Source: DGNJ01 sp002388905 (lineage in GTDB: Bacteria > Pseudomonadota > Gammaproteobacteria > Pseudomonadales > Porticoccaceae). From it: DNA of 27,421 bases. The notes below the pieces were generated by a model. That model saw only the letters and a list, made by a program, of their open reading frames with translations. It was not told where the DNA came from and searched no databases. This document shows positions 1-6,593 of the stretch, in pieces. Made by a program: the position numbers and the translations under genes. The number at the start of each line of letters is the position of its first letter. The stretch's first letter is position 1. The stretch spans positions 1 through 27,421 of the forward strand of contig DAITSJ010000030.1 in the NCBI GenBank assembly GCA_036843405.1, read 5' to 3'.

Positions 1-52
1 AACGTATACACGCTTTCCAGGCGTGCTCCTTCAGCCACTCGGACACCTCACC
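1..52 (-). tRNA. tRNA-Ser(GGA), 5' part, cut by the window edge
   Basis: Read on the minus strand, the 5' end GGTGAGGTG begins at 52. It is followed by the D-arm and an anticodon stem CACGC/GCGTG around the loop CTGGAAA, which gives anticodon GGA (plus-strand 16-18). The sequence closely resembles the enterobacterial tRNA-Ser(GGA). The window ends inside the long class II variable arm, so the T-arm and 3' end lie outside. It decodes UCC and UCU serine codons. I found no convincing promoter in the 131 bases between it and the nitroreductase stop. Confidence 0.93.
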
Positions 53-183
53 AATCGAATTGTCTGTCGGCCCGTGGGGGTGCTTGGGGCCGGTCGAGCC
101 GGCTCATCGCTTTTTTCGGGATGCGTTTGGAGCGGCTTTTTTCGAGGCCGCAACTCTACACAAGACGCCGGGCAAAAGCAACG
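53..183. other. Spacer between tRNA-Ser and the nitroreductase, no clear signal
   Basis: This spacer lies upstream of the tRNA-Ser gene and downstream of the nitroreductase gene, both on the minus strand. It contains two short A/T runs (six T on the plus strand near 110 and near 137) beside GC-rich sequence. I could not build a convincing hairpin-plus-T-run terminator, nor a -35/-10 pair for the tRNA. The small open frames here lack good ribosome sites and look like noise. Confidence 0.5.
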
Positions 184-750
184 TCAGGGCCAGGTGCTGA
201 AGTAGTCGTCCGGGTCAATATCGAGGGCTGGCTTGAGGGCCGTTGCCGGCGTACCCAGGTAGAGGAAACCGACGATCCTGTCACTTTCACCGAGGCCCAA
301 CCCGGCCCTGACGTGGTCGTCGTAGGCGAAACCGCCGGTCCGCCACATGGCGCCCACACCCAGCGCAAAGGCGGCATTGAGCATATTCTGTACGGCGGCC
401 CCGGCTGACAGGAGTTGTTCGACCTCCGGCACCTTCGGATCATCCCTGCAACGGGCGACGGCAACGATAAGGGTAGGGGCTCTCAGGGGCTTGGCGAGAA
501 TCTTGTCCCGCTGTTTGTCCTCTAACTCTGCTTTCCGCCGGGTTTCCGCCTCCACAAAAAGCTCTCCGAGGCGGTACCGGGCATCGCCCTCAACGACCAG
601 AAAGCGCCATGGTCTCAGCAGCCGGTGATCGGCGGCGCGCAATGCGGCGCGCTTGATTTGAAGAAGTTGCTCCGGACTGGGCCCGGGCTCCGTCAACTTG
701 CCACAGGATACCCGCTGGCTGAGAACTTCCAGCACTGGTGAATCTTGCAA
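184..750 (-). CDS. ydjA: YdjA-family FMN nitroreductase
   Basis: This is a 188-aa flavin-dependent NAD(P)H nitroreductase-fold enzyme of the small YdjA type (about 183 aa in E. coli). The physiological substrate of the family is poorly defined. Visible family signatures are APDH-like 'AADHRLLRPW' near the N-terminus (FMN-binding region), 'LRAPTLIVAVARC' in the middle, 'EQLLSAGAAVQNMLNAA' and the C-terminal 'DRIVGFLYLGTP'. I place the start at a TTG at 750 because AGGAGG lies five bases upstream and the resulting length fits the family. The in-frame ATG at 792 has no ribosome site and would lie upstream of the predicted transcription start, since the -10 box is at 783-788. The gene is transcribed divergently from the adenylate cyclase. 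Family assignment is firm; the start is well supported but inferred. Confidence 0.9.
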   Translation of the reverse strand: MQDSPVLEVLSQRVSCGKLTEPGPSPEQLLQIKRAALRAADHRLLRPWRFLVVEGDARYRLGELFVEAETRRKAELEDKQRDKILAKPLRAPTLIVAVARCRDDPKVPEVEQLLSAGAAVQNMLNAAFALGVGAMWRTGGFAYDDHVRAGLGLGESDRIVGFLYLGTPATALKPALDIDPDDYFSTWP

Positions 751-767
751 TTGTTCCTCCTGCCTTG

Positions 768-782
768 GCCGATCCGATCGGC
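768..782. repeat. Perfect 7-bp dyad at the ydjA transcription start
   Basis: GCCGATC C GATCGGC is a perfect inverted repeat with a one-base centre. It covers the predicted start point of ydjA transcription, the position expected for a repressor operator. It could also form a tight hairpin at the mRNA 5' end, although a one-base loop makes a hairpin less likely than protein binding. The regulator is unknown. Confidence 0.5.
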
Positions 783-811
783 ATTGTAGCATTGAGGCCA
801 GGCTCCGTAGA
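783..811 (-). promoter_or_regulatory. Putative sigma70 promoter of ydjA
   Basis: On the minus strand, a -10 box TACAAT (783-788) is preceded by exactly 17 bases and a weak -35 TCTACG (806-811, three of six matches). The expected transcription start is near 776, inside a perfect 15-bp dyad at 768-782. The leader to the TTG start would be about 26 bases and contains AGGAGG. Confidence 0.5.
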
Positions 812-837
812 CTCCGGTCCCGAAATGGCACTAAACT
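808..837 (+). promoter_or_regulatory. Possible promoter of the adenylate cyclase
   Basis: TAGACT (808-813) and TAAACT (832-837) each match four of six consensus bases, with an 18-base spacer. The expected transcription start (about 844) would sit directly at the ATG at 845, implying a leaderless or nearly leaderless mRNA. This agrees with the absence of a Shine-Dalgarno sequence. The -35 element overlaps the -35 of the divergent ydjA promoter. The match is weak and needs transcript data. Confidence 0.3.
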
Positions 838-844
838 GTGCGCC

Positions 845-2236
845 ATGCTAGGCTCCAGCCCCGCCACCGATACCGAGCCGACGGCTCCCCCACAGCTGAA
901 CCCGGTCGTCTTCCGGCTTCTGGCGGGTCTGGCCGTGGTTGCCATTGCCGCGGCGAGTTTCGACAACGCACTGGGCCGGCCACTATTCCTGGGCATTGCC
1001 CTGGGAACCCTGGCCTACGTGGTGGCAACCTTCGCCGCCACCCACACCCGCGCCGGGCAAAAGCCCAACCCGGCTCTCCTGCGCATCCTCGATAGTTTGG
1101 ATGCCCTGCTGCTGGGCATTTTTATCGCCTATATCGGTCTCGACGTGGTGCCGCTGGTTATCCTCGGCACCATGGTGCTTGTTCGCGCACTGGCCTACGG
1201 CGGTTTTCCGCGCTTGCTGGAACAGATGGCGGTCTTTACCGTCGGGCTGGTGGCCACGCTAACGCTCCGTGAGCCGGTATGGCTGGCCCCGGCCACCCGC
1301 GTCAACAGCCTGGCCCTGTTGACAGTGCCCTTCTATTTCTGCCTGATGGCCTATCACCTGCACCGGCAAAACCGCACACTTGCCCAGTCCATGGAAGCGA
1401 CAAAGAAAGCACTGGTGGACTTGAAGCTCAGCAACTACAAGCTGTCCAAGTATCTGTCACCGACTCTCCGCAAGGCCATTCTCTCCGGCAAGAAAGTCAA
1501 ACTGGAAACCCAGCGCAAGAAGATCACCATTTTCTTTTCCGACATCCAGGGTTTCAGCGAGTTATCCGAGCAACTGGAAGCGGATGTCCTCACCCAGCTG
1601 TTGAACAGCTACCTGTCGGAAATGTCCGATATTGCCATCCGCTATGGGGGCACCGTCGACAAGTTTATCGGCGACGCCATCATGGTGTTCTTCGGCGACC
1701 CGGTGAGCCGCGGCGTCAAGAGCGATTGCGTGGCCTGTGTCTCCATGGCCATCGAAATGCAGCGGCGCATGAAGGAGTTACACCAGCGCTGGAATAGCCA
1801 GGGTATCCGCCGGCCATTGAATGTGCGCATGGGTATCAACACCGGTTTTTGCACGGTGGGCAACTTCGGCACCGAGAATCGCCTGGACTATACCCTGCTG
1901 GGAACGGAAGTGAACCTGGCCAGCCGCCTGGAGTCGGCGGCCTCGGCGGGCGAGATCCTGATTTCGAGGGAGACCTACGAACTGGTCAAGGACGTGATCA
2001 TGTGTCGCGAGCGGGAACCGGTAAAACTCAAGGGCTTTCAGGACCCGGTGAAGGTCTATTCAGTGGTGGATCTGCGCCGCAACCTGGGCAAGGAACAGAA
2101 TTACCTGGAGCACGTGACCGAGGGCTTCAACATTTACCTGGAAACCGACAAGGTCCCCAACTACGAGCGGGACAAGGTCATTGCTTCCCTGGAACAGGCC
2201 TACCGGCAGTTGCGCCGCAAGACCAAGCCCCAATAG
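845..2236 (+). CDS. Membrane-bound class III adenylate cyclase
   Basis: This 463-aa protein should make cAMP from ATP at the inner membrane. The N-terminal ~170 residues are strongly hydrophobic, with about five or six membrane segments resembling a MASE2-type sensor module. A short coiled segment with 'SNYKLSKYLSPTLRKAI' leads into a class III catalytic domain. Catalytic residues are visible: metal-binding D233 (FFSDIQGFS) and D277 (FIGDA), adenine-selecting K273 and D348 (LDYTLLG), and transition-state N357 and R361 (VNLASRLES). The K/D pair predicts adenylate rather than guanylate cyclase. Architecture and length resemble Pseudomonas CyaB, which signals through the CRP homologue Vfr. I chose ATG 845 because upstream in-frame codons would place a non-hydrophobic tail in the promoter region; no Shine-Dalgarno is visible. 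It converges on queF with a 29-base gap. Confidence 0.9.
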   Translation: MLGSSPATDTEPTAPPQLNPVVFRLLAGLAVVAIAAASFDNALGRPLFLGIALGTLAYVVATFAATHTRAGQKPNPALLRILDSLDALLLGIFIAYIGLDVVPLVILGTMVLVRALAYGGFPRLLEQMAVFTVGLVATLTLREPVWLAPATRVNSLALLTVPFYFCLMAYHLHRQNRTLAQSMEATKKALVDLKLSNYKLSKYLSPTLRKAILSGKKVKLETQRKKITIFFSDIQGFSELSEQLEADVLTQLLNSYLSEMSDIAIRYGGTVDKFIGDAIMVFFGDPVSRGVKSDCVACVSMAIEMQRRMKELHQRWNSQGIRRPLNVRMGINTGFCTVGNFGTENRLDYTLLGTEVNLASRLESAASAGEILISRETYELVKDVIMCREREPVKLKGFQDPVKVYSVVDLRRNLGKEQNYLEHVTEGFNIYLETDKVPNYERDKVIASLEQAYRQLRRKTKPQ

Positions 2237-2265
2237 AGGCGTCCTGAACCAAGCATTTATGATGC

Positions 2266-3084
2266 CTACTGCCTCGCCAGTCGACGCCACCGGGGTGCCG
2301 CGTCCGGCTCGGTGCTCCGCCAGGGGTTGATATCGAGCCCGCCACGGCGGGTGTAGCGGGCCGACACGGTCAGCGAGGCCGGCCGGCACCGCGCCAGAAT
2401 ATCGGCGAACAGCCTTTCCACACAGTTCTCGTGGAAATCCTGGTGGTCCCGGAAGGAAACCAGGTAGCGGAGCAGCCCCGTGCGATCCATCGCCGGGCCC
2501 CGGTAATCGATAAGTACCGTGGCCCAATCCGGCTGCCCTGTCACCGGACAGTTGGTCTTGAACAGGTCGGTATAGAGGCGTTCAGACACCGGGCTTTCAT
2601 CCGCCACGGCCAGCAGTTGGGGATCGGGGGTGTAGCGATCGCAGGAAACAGCCAGTTCATCAAGACTTTCCCCCTCGGGGACACCGATGCCTTTCTCCCC
2701 ATACTCGGCCAGCGTGTACAGGGTTACCCGGACCTTGCCGCCAAACGCCCGGGACAGGTCCCGTTCGAGGGTGGCCGCTAACTGATTTGTATCGGCGAAA
2801 ACTTCCCGGTTCAGCGAGTTGAGGTAGAGCTTCAGGGACTTGGATTCGACGATGTGGCGGGAATCCGCCGGCACGACCATCTCCGCGATAGCCACGCGCG
2901 GTTTCCCGGACGGCTCCAGCCAGGAAAGCTCGTAGGCTGTCCAGATATCGACCCCGTATAACGGCTGTTCCAGCGCCTGCCCGCCCCGGCCCTCGGCGCG
3001 GGGGATGGCCACCAGCAATTCCGGCGAATAGTGCCGGGGATATTCCGTGGCGACACCGAGGCGGGGCTTGGTCGGTCCGCTCAT
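2266..3084 (-). CDS. queF: NADPH-dependent 7-cyano-7-deazaguanine reductase
   Basis: QueF reduces preQ0 to preQ1 using two NADPH, a cytoplasmic step of queuosine synthesis for tRNA wobble position 34. The 272-aa protein matches the long bimodular, E. coli-type QueF (282 aa). The nucleophilic cysteine that forms the thioimide is C179 in 'TNCPVTGQPDW', with the proton-transfer D186 seven residues later, the same spacing as in E. coli. E80 followed by 'SKSLKLYLNSLN' is the QueF signature, and the 'FHENCVERLF' segment (H218, E219) binds substrate. The ATG follows the upstream ABC permease stop by one base, so the two are probably co-transcribed and translationally coupled. The gene is intact. Confidence 0.97.
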   Translation of the reverse strand: MSGPTKPRLGVATEYPRHYSPELLVAIPRAEGRGGQALEQPLYGVDIWTAYELSWLEPSGKPRVAIAEMVVPADSRHIVESKSLKLYLNSLNREVFADTNQLAATLERDLSRAFGGKVRVTLYTLAEYGEKGIGVPEGESLDELAVSCDRYTPDPQLLAVADESPVSERLYTDLFKTNCPVTGQPDWATVLIDYRGPAMDRTGLLRYLVSFRDHQDFHENCVERLFADILARCRPASLTVSARYTRRGGLDINPWRSTEPDAAPRWRRLARQ

Positions 3085-3085
3085 G

Positions 3086-3859
3086 TCAGCTTCTCAACCC
3101 CTTGCTGTTCACCAACAGGTACATGGAATAAGCGTAGAGCCCGACGATAAAAAGCCCAATCATCAGGAAGGCCCAGCCCACGTCGATATCCGACACGCCC
3201 AGGACCCCGAACCGGAAAGCGTTGATCATGTAGAGAATGGGGTTGGCCCTGGATACGCCCTCCCACAAACCGGGCAGCATATCGATGGAATAGAAAATTC
3301 CGCCCAGATAGGTCAGGGGCGTGAGGACGAAGGAGGGAATAATGGAAATATCGTCGAAGGAACGGGCGAACACCGCATTGATAAAACCGGCGAGGGAAAA
3401 CAGCACGGAGGTGAGAAACACCACGCTGCAGGTGACCACGATGTGCTCCACATTCAGCCGGGTAAAAAACAGGGACAACAGGGTAACGATAACCCCGACA
3501 CCCAGTCCCCGGGCGACGCCGCCCATCACGAAGCCGGTCAGGATAATGTAATTGGGAACCGGCGACACCAACAGTTCCTCCACGCTCTTCCCGAATTTTG
3601 CCCCGTAAAACGAAGACACCACGTTGCCGTAGGAATTAGTGATCACCGACAGCATGATCAGCCCCGGCGCCACGAACTCGATATAGTTAAAACCGGCCAT
3701 GGGTCCGATGCGGGGACCGATCAGGGTTCCGAAAATCACAAAATAAAGGGTGATCGTGATAGCCGGCGGCAACAGGGTCTGGGGCCAGATCCGGAGAAAC
3801 CGGCGCACTTCCCTGACGATAATGGTAATAAAGGCAATCCATTTTTCCGTGCCGCTCAT
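3086..3859 (-). CDS. yadH: ABC-2 type exporter permease (YadH-like)
   Basis: This 257-aa integral membrane protein has six predicted segments and is the permease half of an ABC-2 exporter. The N-terminal amphipathic 'REVRRFLRIWPQTLLPP' followed by an E-loop-like region, the 'EELLVSPVPNYIIL' cytoplasmic motif and a C-terminal 'NPILYMINAFRFG' are typical of the YadH/NodJ-like family. Its ATG overlaps the stop of the ATPase gene (ATGA), and queF starts one base after its stop. The substrate cannot be read from the sequence. Proposed substrates for the family (drugs, lipids, polysaccharide) are not established for YadGH. Confidence 0.92.
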   Translation of the reverse strand: MSGTEKWIAFITIIVREVRRFLRIWPQTLLPPAITITLYFVIFGTLIGPRIGPMAGFNYIEFVAPGLIMLSVITNSYGNVVSSFYGAKFGKSVEELLVSPVPNYIILTGFVMGGVARGLGVGVIVTLLSLFFTRLNVEHIVVTCSVVFLTSVLFSLAGFINAVFARSFDDISIIPSFVLTPLTYLGGIFYSIDMLPGLWEGVSRANPILYMINAFRFGVLGVSDIDVGWAFLMIGLFIVGLYAYSMYLLVNSKGLRS

Positions 3860-4812
3860 GCCACCTCCTCGTTTTCTTCCGCGGCGGGCTCGTCGCTATT
3901 GGCCCGCACCAGGGATACGAACAGTTCCTCGAGGCGATTGGCCTTGTTGCGCATGCTGACGATCTCGACACCCTGCCGGCTGAGTCTGTCGAAGACGCCG
4001 TTCAGGGAATCGCTTTTCTGTATCTCCACTTCGAAGCTGTGTTCGTCGAGCAGGTGCCCCGGCAGCCCGCCCAGATCCGGCAATGTCTCGATGGCGTCGC
4101 GCGTATCAAAGATGAAGACCTCCCGGTTGAGGGTTTTCAACAGGCTTTTGATACTGGTGTTCTGCACGATTCGGCCCCGGTCGATGATGGCCACATTGCG
4201 GCACAGGCTCTCCGCCTCTTCCAGGTAGTGGGTGGTGAGGATAATGGTGGTCCCCTGCCGGTTGATTTCCCGAAGGAAGTGCCACATGGACCGGCGCAGT
4301 TCGATATCGACGCCGGCGGTGGGCTCGTCGAGAATCAGCAGGCGCGGTTCGTGCACCAGGGAGCGGGCGATCAGCAGGCGGCGCTTCATGCCCCCGGAAA
4401 GCATCATCGCCTGGGTGGAACGCTTGTCCCACAGATCCAGCAGGCGCAGGTACTTCTCCGCGCGCTGCTCGGCCAGACGTCGGGGAATGCCGAAATAACC
4501 CGCCTGGGTAACGAGGATGTCGTAGATCTTCTCGAACTGGTTGAAGTTGAATTCCTGGGGCACGATGCCGATATATTTCTTGGCTTCCGAGAAACGGCTA
4601 TCGATATCGAGGCCAAAGATTTTTACCTGGCCACCGGTCTTGCGCACCAGGGAACAGAGAATACCTATCGTGGTGGATTTCCCGGCGCCGTTGGGTCCGA
4701 GCAGGGCAAAAAAATCGCCCTGCTCGACATCCAGGTCGATACCCTTCAGGGCCTCGAAACCATTATCGTAGGCTTTGCGCAGGTTGCGGATGGTCAGAGC
4801 GGATTCAGTCAT
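3856..4812 (-). CDS. yadG: ABC exporter ATP-binding subunit (YadG-like)
   Basis: This 318-aa ATPase energises the partner permease encoded immediately downstream (4-base overlap). Motifs are complete: Walker A GPNGAGKS (39-46), Q-loop Q86 (IVPQEF), signature LSGGM (138-142), Walker B LLILDEP with catalytic E163, and switch H195 (TTHYLEEAE). The signature is followed by 'KRRLLIARSLVHEPRL', typical of the YadG/CcmA-like branch. A C-terminal extension of about 100 residues ends in an acidic tail (SDEPAAEENEEVA). The ATG at 4812 has only a distant GGAGAG about 12 bases upstream, so translation initiation may be weak or the start may differ slightly. A perfect dyad at 4849-4865 lies in the leader. 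Confidence 0.93.
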   Translation of the reverse strand: MTESALTIRNLRKAYDNGFEALKGIDLDVEQGDFFALLGPNGAGKSTTIGILCSLVRKTGGQVKIFGLDIDSRFSEAKKYIGIVPQEFNFNQFEKIYDILVTQAGYFGIPRRLAEQRAEKYLRLLDLWDKRSTQAMMLSGGMKRRLLIARSLVHEPRLLILDEPTAGVDIELRRSMWHFLREINRQGTTIILTTHYLEEAESLCRNVAIIDRGRIVQNTSIKSLLKTLNREVFIFDTRDAIETLPDLGGLPGHLLDEHSFEVEIQKSDSLNGVFDRLSRQGVEIVSMRNKANRLEELFVSLVRANSDEPAAEENEEVA

Positions 4813-5030
4813 GCGCGGACGCTTCTCTCCTTTCGAACGGTGACTGGCGGCAGCGTTACGCTGCCTGGATCAATTTCCGGGACACAGAGAGGCCGGGAGC
4901 GGGACGGGTACGCCGGGCATGGCGACAGCGCTACTGCGAACCTCGGGATCAACCGGTAATGATAACAAATTGAGACAGGGGCCGTTGCCAATGTGCTTAT
5001 GAAAGCCTCGCCAGAACAGGCCGCACAAAG
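4813..5030. other. Gap between yadG and the tRNA terminator
   Basis: This region of about 220 bases should hold the yadG-yadH-queF promoter on the minus strand. Besides the dyad at 4849-4865, the plus-strand segment GGTAATGATAACAAATTGA near 4953-4971 resembles one half of a Fur box (12 of 19 consensus matches by eye). Its complement contains a TATCAT that could serve as a -10, but I found no good -35. No convincing coding frame is present; the longest frame lacks a ribosome site and runs through the tRNA-Gly gene. Confidence 0.4.
4849..4865. promoter_or_regulatory. Perfect 7-bp dyad in the yadG leader
   Basis: GGCAGCG TTA CGCTGCC is a perfect inverted repeat with a 3-base centre, 37 bases upstream of the yadG ATG. 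It could be an operator for a dimeric regulator, or an mRNA hairpin in the 5' leader. No T-run follows on either strand, so it is not an intrinsic terminator. Confidence 0.45.
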
Positions 5031-5062
5031 AAAAAAGGCGCAACACGGAGTGCTGCGCCTTT
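5031..5062 (-). terminator. Intrinsic terminator of the tRNA-Glu/tRNA-Gly operon
   Basis: On the minus strand, AAAGGCGCAGCA (5062-5051) pairs fully with TGTTGCGCCTTT (5045-5034), giving twelve base pairs including one G-U, around a 5-base loop CTCCG. The stem runs into a six-T tract (5036-5031). It lies six bases after the CCA end of tRNA-Gly. Confidence 0.93.
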
Positions 5063-5068
5063 GATGTT

Positions 5069-5144
5069 TGGAGCGGGAAACCGGGTTCGAACCGGCGACC
5101 TCAACCTTGGCAAGGTTGCGCTCTACCAACTGAGCTATTCCCGC
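5069..5144 (-). tRNA. tRNA-Gly(GCC)
   Basis: A 76-base tRNA with encoded CCA. The acceptor stem GCGGGAA pairs with TTCCCGC, the D-loop reads AGCTCAGTTGGTAGAGC, the anticodon is GCC (plus-strand GGC at 5109-5111) and the T-arm contains GGTTCGAACCC. It decodes GGC and GGU. It is the second gene of a two-tRNA transcript with tRNA-Glu, 19 bases downstream of it. Confidence 0.98.
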
Positions 5145-5163
5145 TGACAGCGATAGCTTGATA

Positions 5164-5239
5164 TGGCGTCCCGTAGGGGAGTCGAACCCCTGTTACCGCC
5201 GTGAAAGGGCGGTGTCCTAGGCCTCTAGACGAACGGGAC
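5164..5239 (-). tRNA. tRNA-Glu(TTC)
   Basis: A 76-base tRNA with encoded CCA. The acceptor stem GTCCCGT pairs with ACGGGAC. The anticodon loop CTTTCAC gives anticodon TTC (plus-strand GAA at 5203-5205), and the T-arm contains GGGGTTCGACTCCCC. It decodes GAA and GAG. It is the first gene after the promoter at 5289-5317. Confidence 0.98.
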
Positions 5240-5245
5240 CCTGAT

Positions 5246-5284
5246 GCCTCTCGCCGGGCGCAGATGCATCTCCATGCGAGAGGC
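5246..5284 (-). repeat. Nested inverted repeats in the tRNA operon leader
   Basis: GCCTCTCGC (5246-5254) and GCGAGAGGC (5276-5284) are perfect 9-bp arms separated by 21 bases. The loop contains the 10-bp palindrome AGATGCATCT (5262-5271). The structure occupies almost the whole leader between the predicted transcription start (about 5282) and tRNA-Glu. It could guide processing of the tRNA precursor or bind a regulator. Confidence 0.6.
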
Positions 5285-5288
5285 GCGC

Positions 5289-5317
5289 ATTCTATGAAGC
5301 CGGTCATGTGCTGTCAA
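5289..5317 (-). promoter_or_regulatory. Strong sigma70 promoter of the tRNA-Glu/tRNA-Gly operon
   Basis: On the minus strand, a consensus -35 TTGACA (5317-5312) is followed by a 17-base spacer and a -10 TAGAAT (5294-5289). The sequence after the -10 is GC-rich (GCGCGCC). This is the discriminator type found at stable-RNA promoters under stringent ppGpp control, so growth-rate regulation is likely. Confidence 0.88.
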
Positions 5318-5360
5318 GCCCGCCTTCCAAAAAACGTCATTGCCGATATAGCAAGAGGCA

Positions 5361-6080
5361 CTAAGGCAGGCGAGAGCCCAAGTCGGCAAGCAGGTCTTTC
5401 ACCCGCCAGGCATTGGCTCCCAGGTCGCCCTGGCCGACCCGGGATGCCGAACGCACATCGATACGGCTGCCGCCGTTCACGGGGGTCACCCTGATCGACA
5501 CATCGTCCTCGAATCCGAAAATGGCGGACTCGACAACCGCCTCCACCGCCATTCGCTCCCTGTCGACACCCAGAACCCGCCAACCCCTGTCGATCATGGC
5601 ACTTTCGGCCGCCGCCAGAGCCCTTTCCGGTTCGGCGGCGGTGCGCAGGGACTGGATGCGGGGATAGGACTCCTTCTGGATCCCGGCCACCACCGCGCCC
5701 TGGTAGGCGACCGGATGGTCGCCGGGGTCCCGGTCCTCCGCAGCCAGTTCAAAGGCCGGCGGGTTTTCGGTATCGGTGGTGATATCGTGAATTCCCGGCG
5801 CCTGGAAGCCGGCGGGGCCCACCGTTGCCAGCACCAATACCGTCGGCGCGGCACCCAGCAGGAAGGTGGCCCAGTAACGGCCGGGCACCGAACGGCGGGT
5901 GAGCAGCTTGAAAAGGATCACCAGCAGGGCCACTACCGCCAGCAACAGCATCAGCAGCGAAATACCGGCGGCGCCGAGCAGACCCACCGCGACGGGCAGG
6001 AATTCGAAACGCACGCCGGCCACGCCCAGCACCACCAGCAGGCCCGCCAGCAGACAGAAATTCCAGATCCATTTAGCCAC
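5361..6080 (-). CDS. DUF1499 membrane protein
   Basis: This 239-aa protein has three N-terminal hydrophobic segments (about residues 4-24, 27-55 and 67-90), then a soluble DUF1499 domain to the C-terminus. The domain contains 'PGIHDITTDTENPPAF', the conserved 'YPRIQSL' region, 'GWRVLGVD', 'FGFEDDVSIRV' and a final 'GSRIDVRSASRVGQGDLGAN', all typical of the family. Its function is unknown; family members are often linked to the envelope. I chose the GTG at 6080 because AGAGGA precedes it; the upstream in-frame ATG would extend into msrB. It lies 25 bases downstream of msrB on the same strand, so the two may be co-transcribed. Confidence 0.88.
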   Translation of the reverse strand: MAKWIWNFCLLAGLLVVLGVAGVRFEFLPVAVGLLGAAGISLLMLLLAVVALLVILFKLLTRRSVPGRYWATFLLGAAPTVLVLATVGPAGFQAPGIHDITTDTENPPAFELAAEDRDPGDHPVAYQGAVVAGIQKESYPRIQSLRTAAEPERALAAAESAMIDRGWRVLGVDRERMAVEAVVESAIFGFEDDVSIRVTPVNGGSRIDVRSASRVGQGDLGANAWRVKDLLADLGSRLP

Positions 6081-6105
6081 GTTATTTCCTCTTTTTATGG
6101 ATGAT

Positions 6106-6513
6106 TCACTGACCGTCTTCCTCCGGCTCGAAAGCCAGGGAAACCGAATTGATGCAATAGCGCAAGCCGGTAGGCGCGGGTCCGTCCTCGAAAACATGGC
6201 CCAGGTGACTGCCGCACTGGTGACAGGTTACCTCGGTGCGAATCATGCCCAGGCTGGTATCCCGGTGCTCGTCCACGTTGTCTTCGTCGGCCGGCGCGTA
6301 AAAGCTCGGCCAGCCGGAGCCCGAGTCGTACTTGGTGCGGGAATCGAAGAGCTCCGCGCCGCAGGCGACACAGCGATAGGTGCCCGCGCGATGCTCGTCG
6401 TTGTATTTGCCGGTGAAGGGCCGTTCCGTGCCTTTTTCCCGACACACGGCATATTGCTCGGGTGTGAGTTGTTCCCGCCAGAATTCCTCGCCCTTGCGTT
6501 TCCAGTCTGTCAT
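6106..6513 (-). CDS. msrB: Methionine-(R)-sulfoxide reductase
   Basis: This 135-aa enzyme reduces the R epimer of methionine sulfoxide in oxidised proteins, with thioredoxin as electron donor. The zinc ligands are present as two CxxC pairs (C48/C51 and C97/C100), and the catalytic cysteine is C120 in 'LRYCINS'. Other conserved stretches are 'SGSGWPSFY' and 'CGSHLGHVFEDGP'. Length matches E. coli MsrB (137 aa), with ATG 6513 as start; an upstream in-frame start at 6588 would add 25 unmatched residues and run into the alaA promoter region. No signal peptide, so it is cytoplasmic. It is divergent from alaA and 25 bases ahead of the DUF1499 gene. Confidence 0.96.
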   Translation of the reverse strand: MTDWKRKGEEFWREQLTPEQYAVCREKGTERPFTGKYNDEHRAGTYRCVACGAELFDSRTKYDSGSGWPSFYAPADEDNVDEHRDTSLGMIRTEVTCHQCGSHLGHVFEDGPAPTGLRYCINSVSLAFEPEEDGQ

Positions 6514-6547
6514 TGGTACACCCCACGTTTCGCCGGTGGTTTTCGGA

Positions 6548-6577
6548 TACAATAGGCCGCCTCTAATCAAGGGCGGC
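6548..6577 (+). promoter_or_regulatory. Putative alaA -10 box and leader hairpin
   Basis: TACAAT (6548-6553) is a good -10 box, but I found no matching -35. Just after it, GCCGCC (6556-6561) and GGCGGC (6572-6577) form a 6-bp stem with a 10-base loop. With transcription starting near 6560, the hairpin would lie at or near the extreme 5' end of the alaA mRNA, where it could stabilise the message. Confidence 0.35.
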
Positions 6578-6593
6578 TCCACGGACACTATTT

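Noticed and set aside
698..844. Longer N-terminus for the adenylate cyclase starting at 698
   Set aside because: The extra 49 residues are Arg/Ser/Cys-rich, resemble translated promoter DNA, overlap the divergent nitroreductase and precede the hydrophobic module without similarity.
3047..4959. Plus-strand open frames of 393 and 306 aa opposite yadH and yadG
   Set aside because: They overlap complete ABC transporter genes, and the translations are rich in Gln/His/Gly without motifs.
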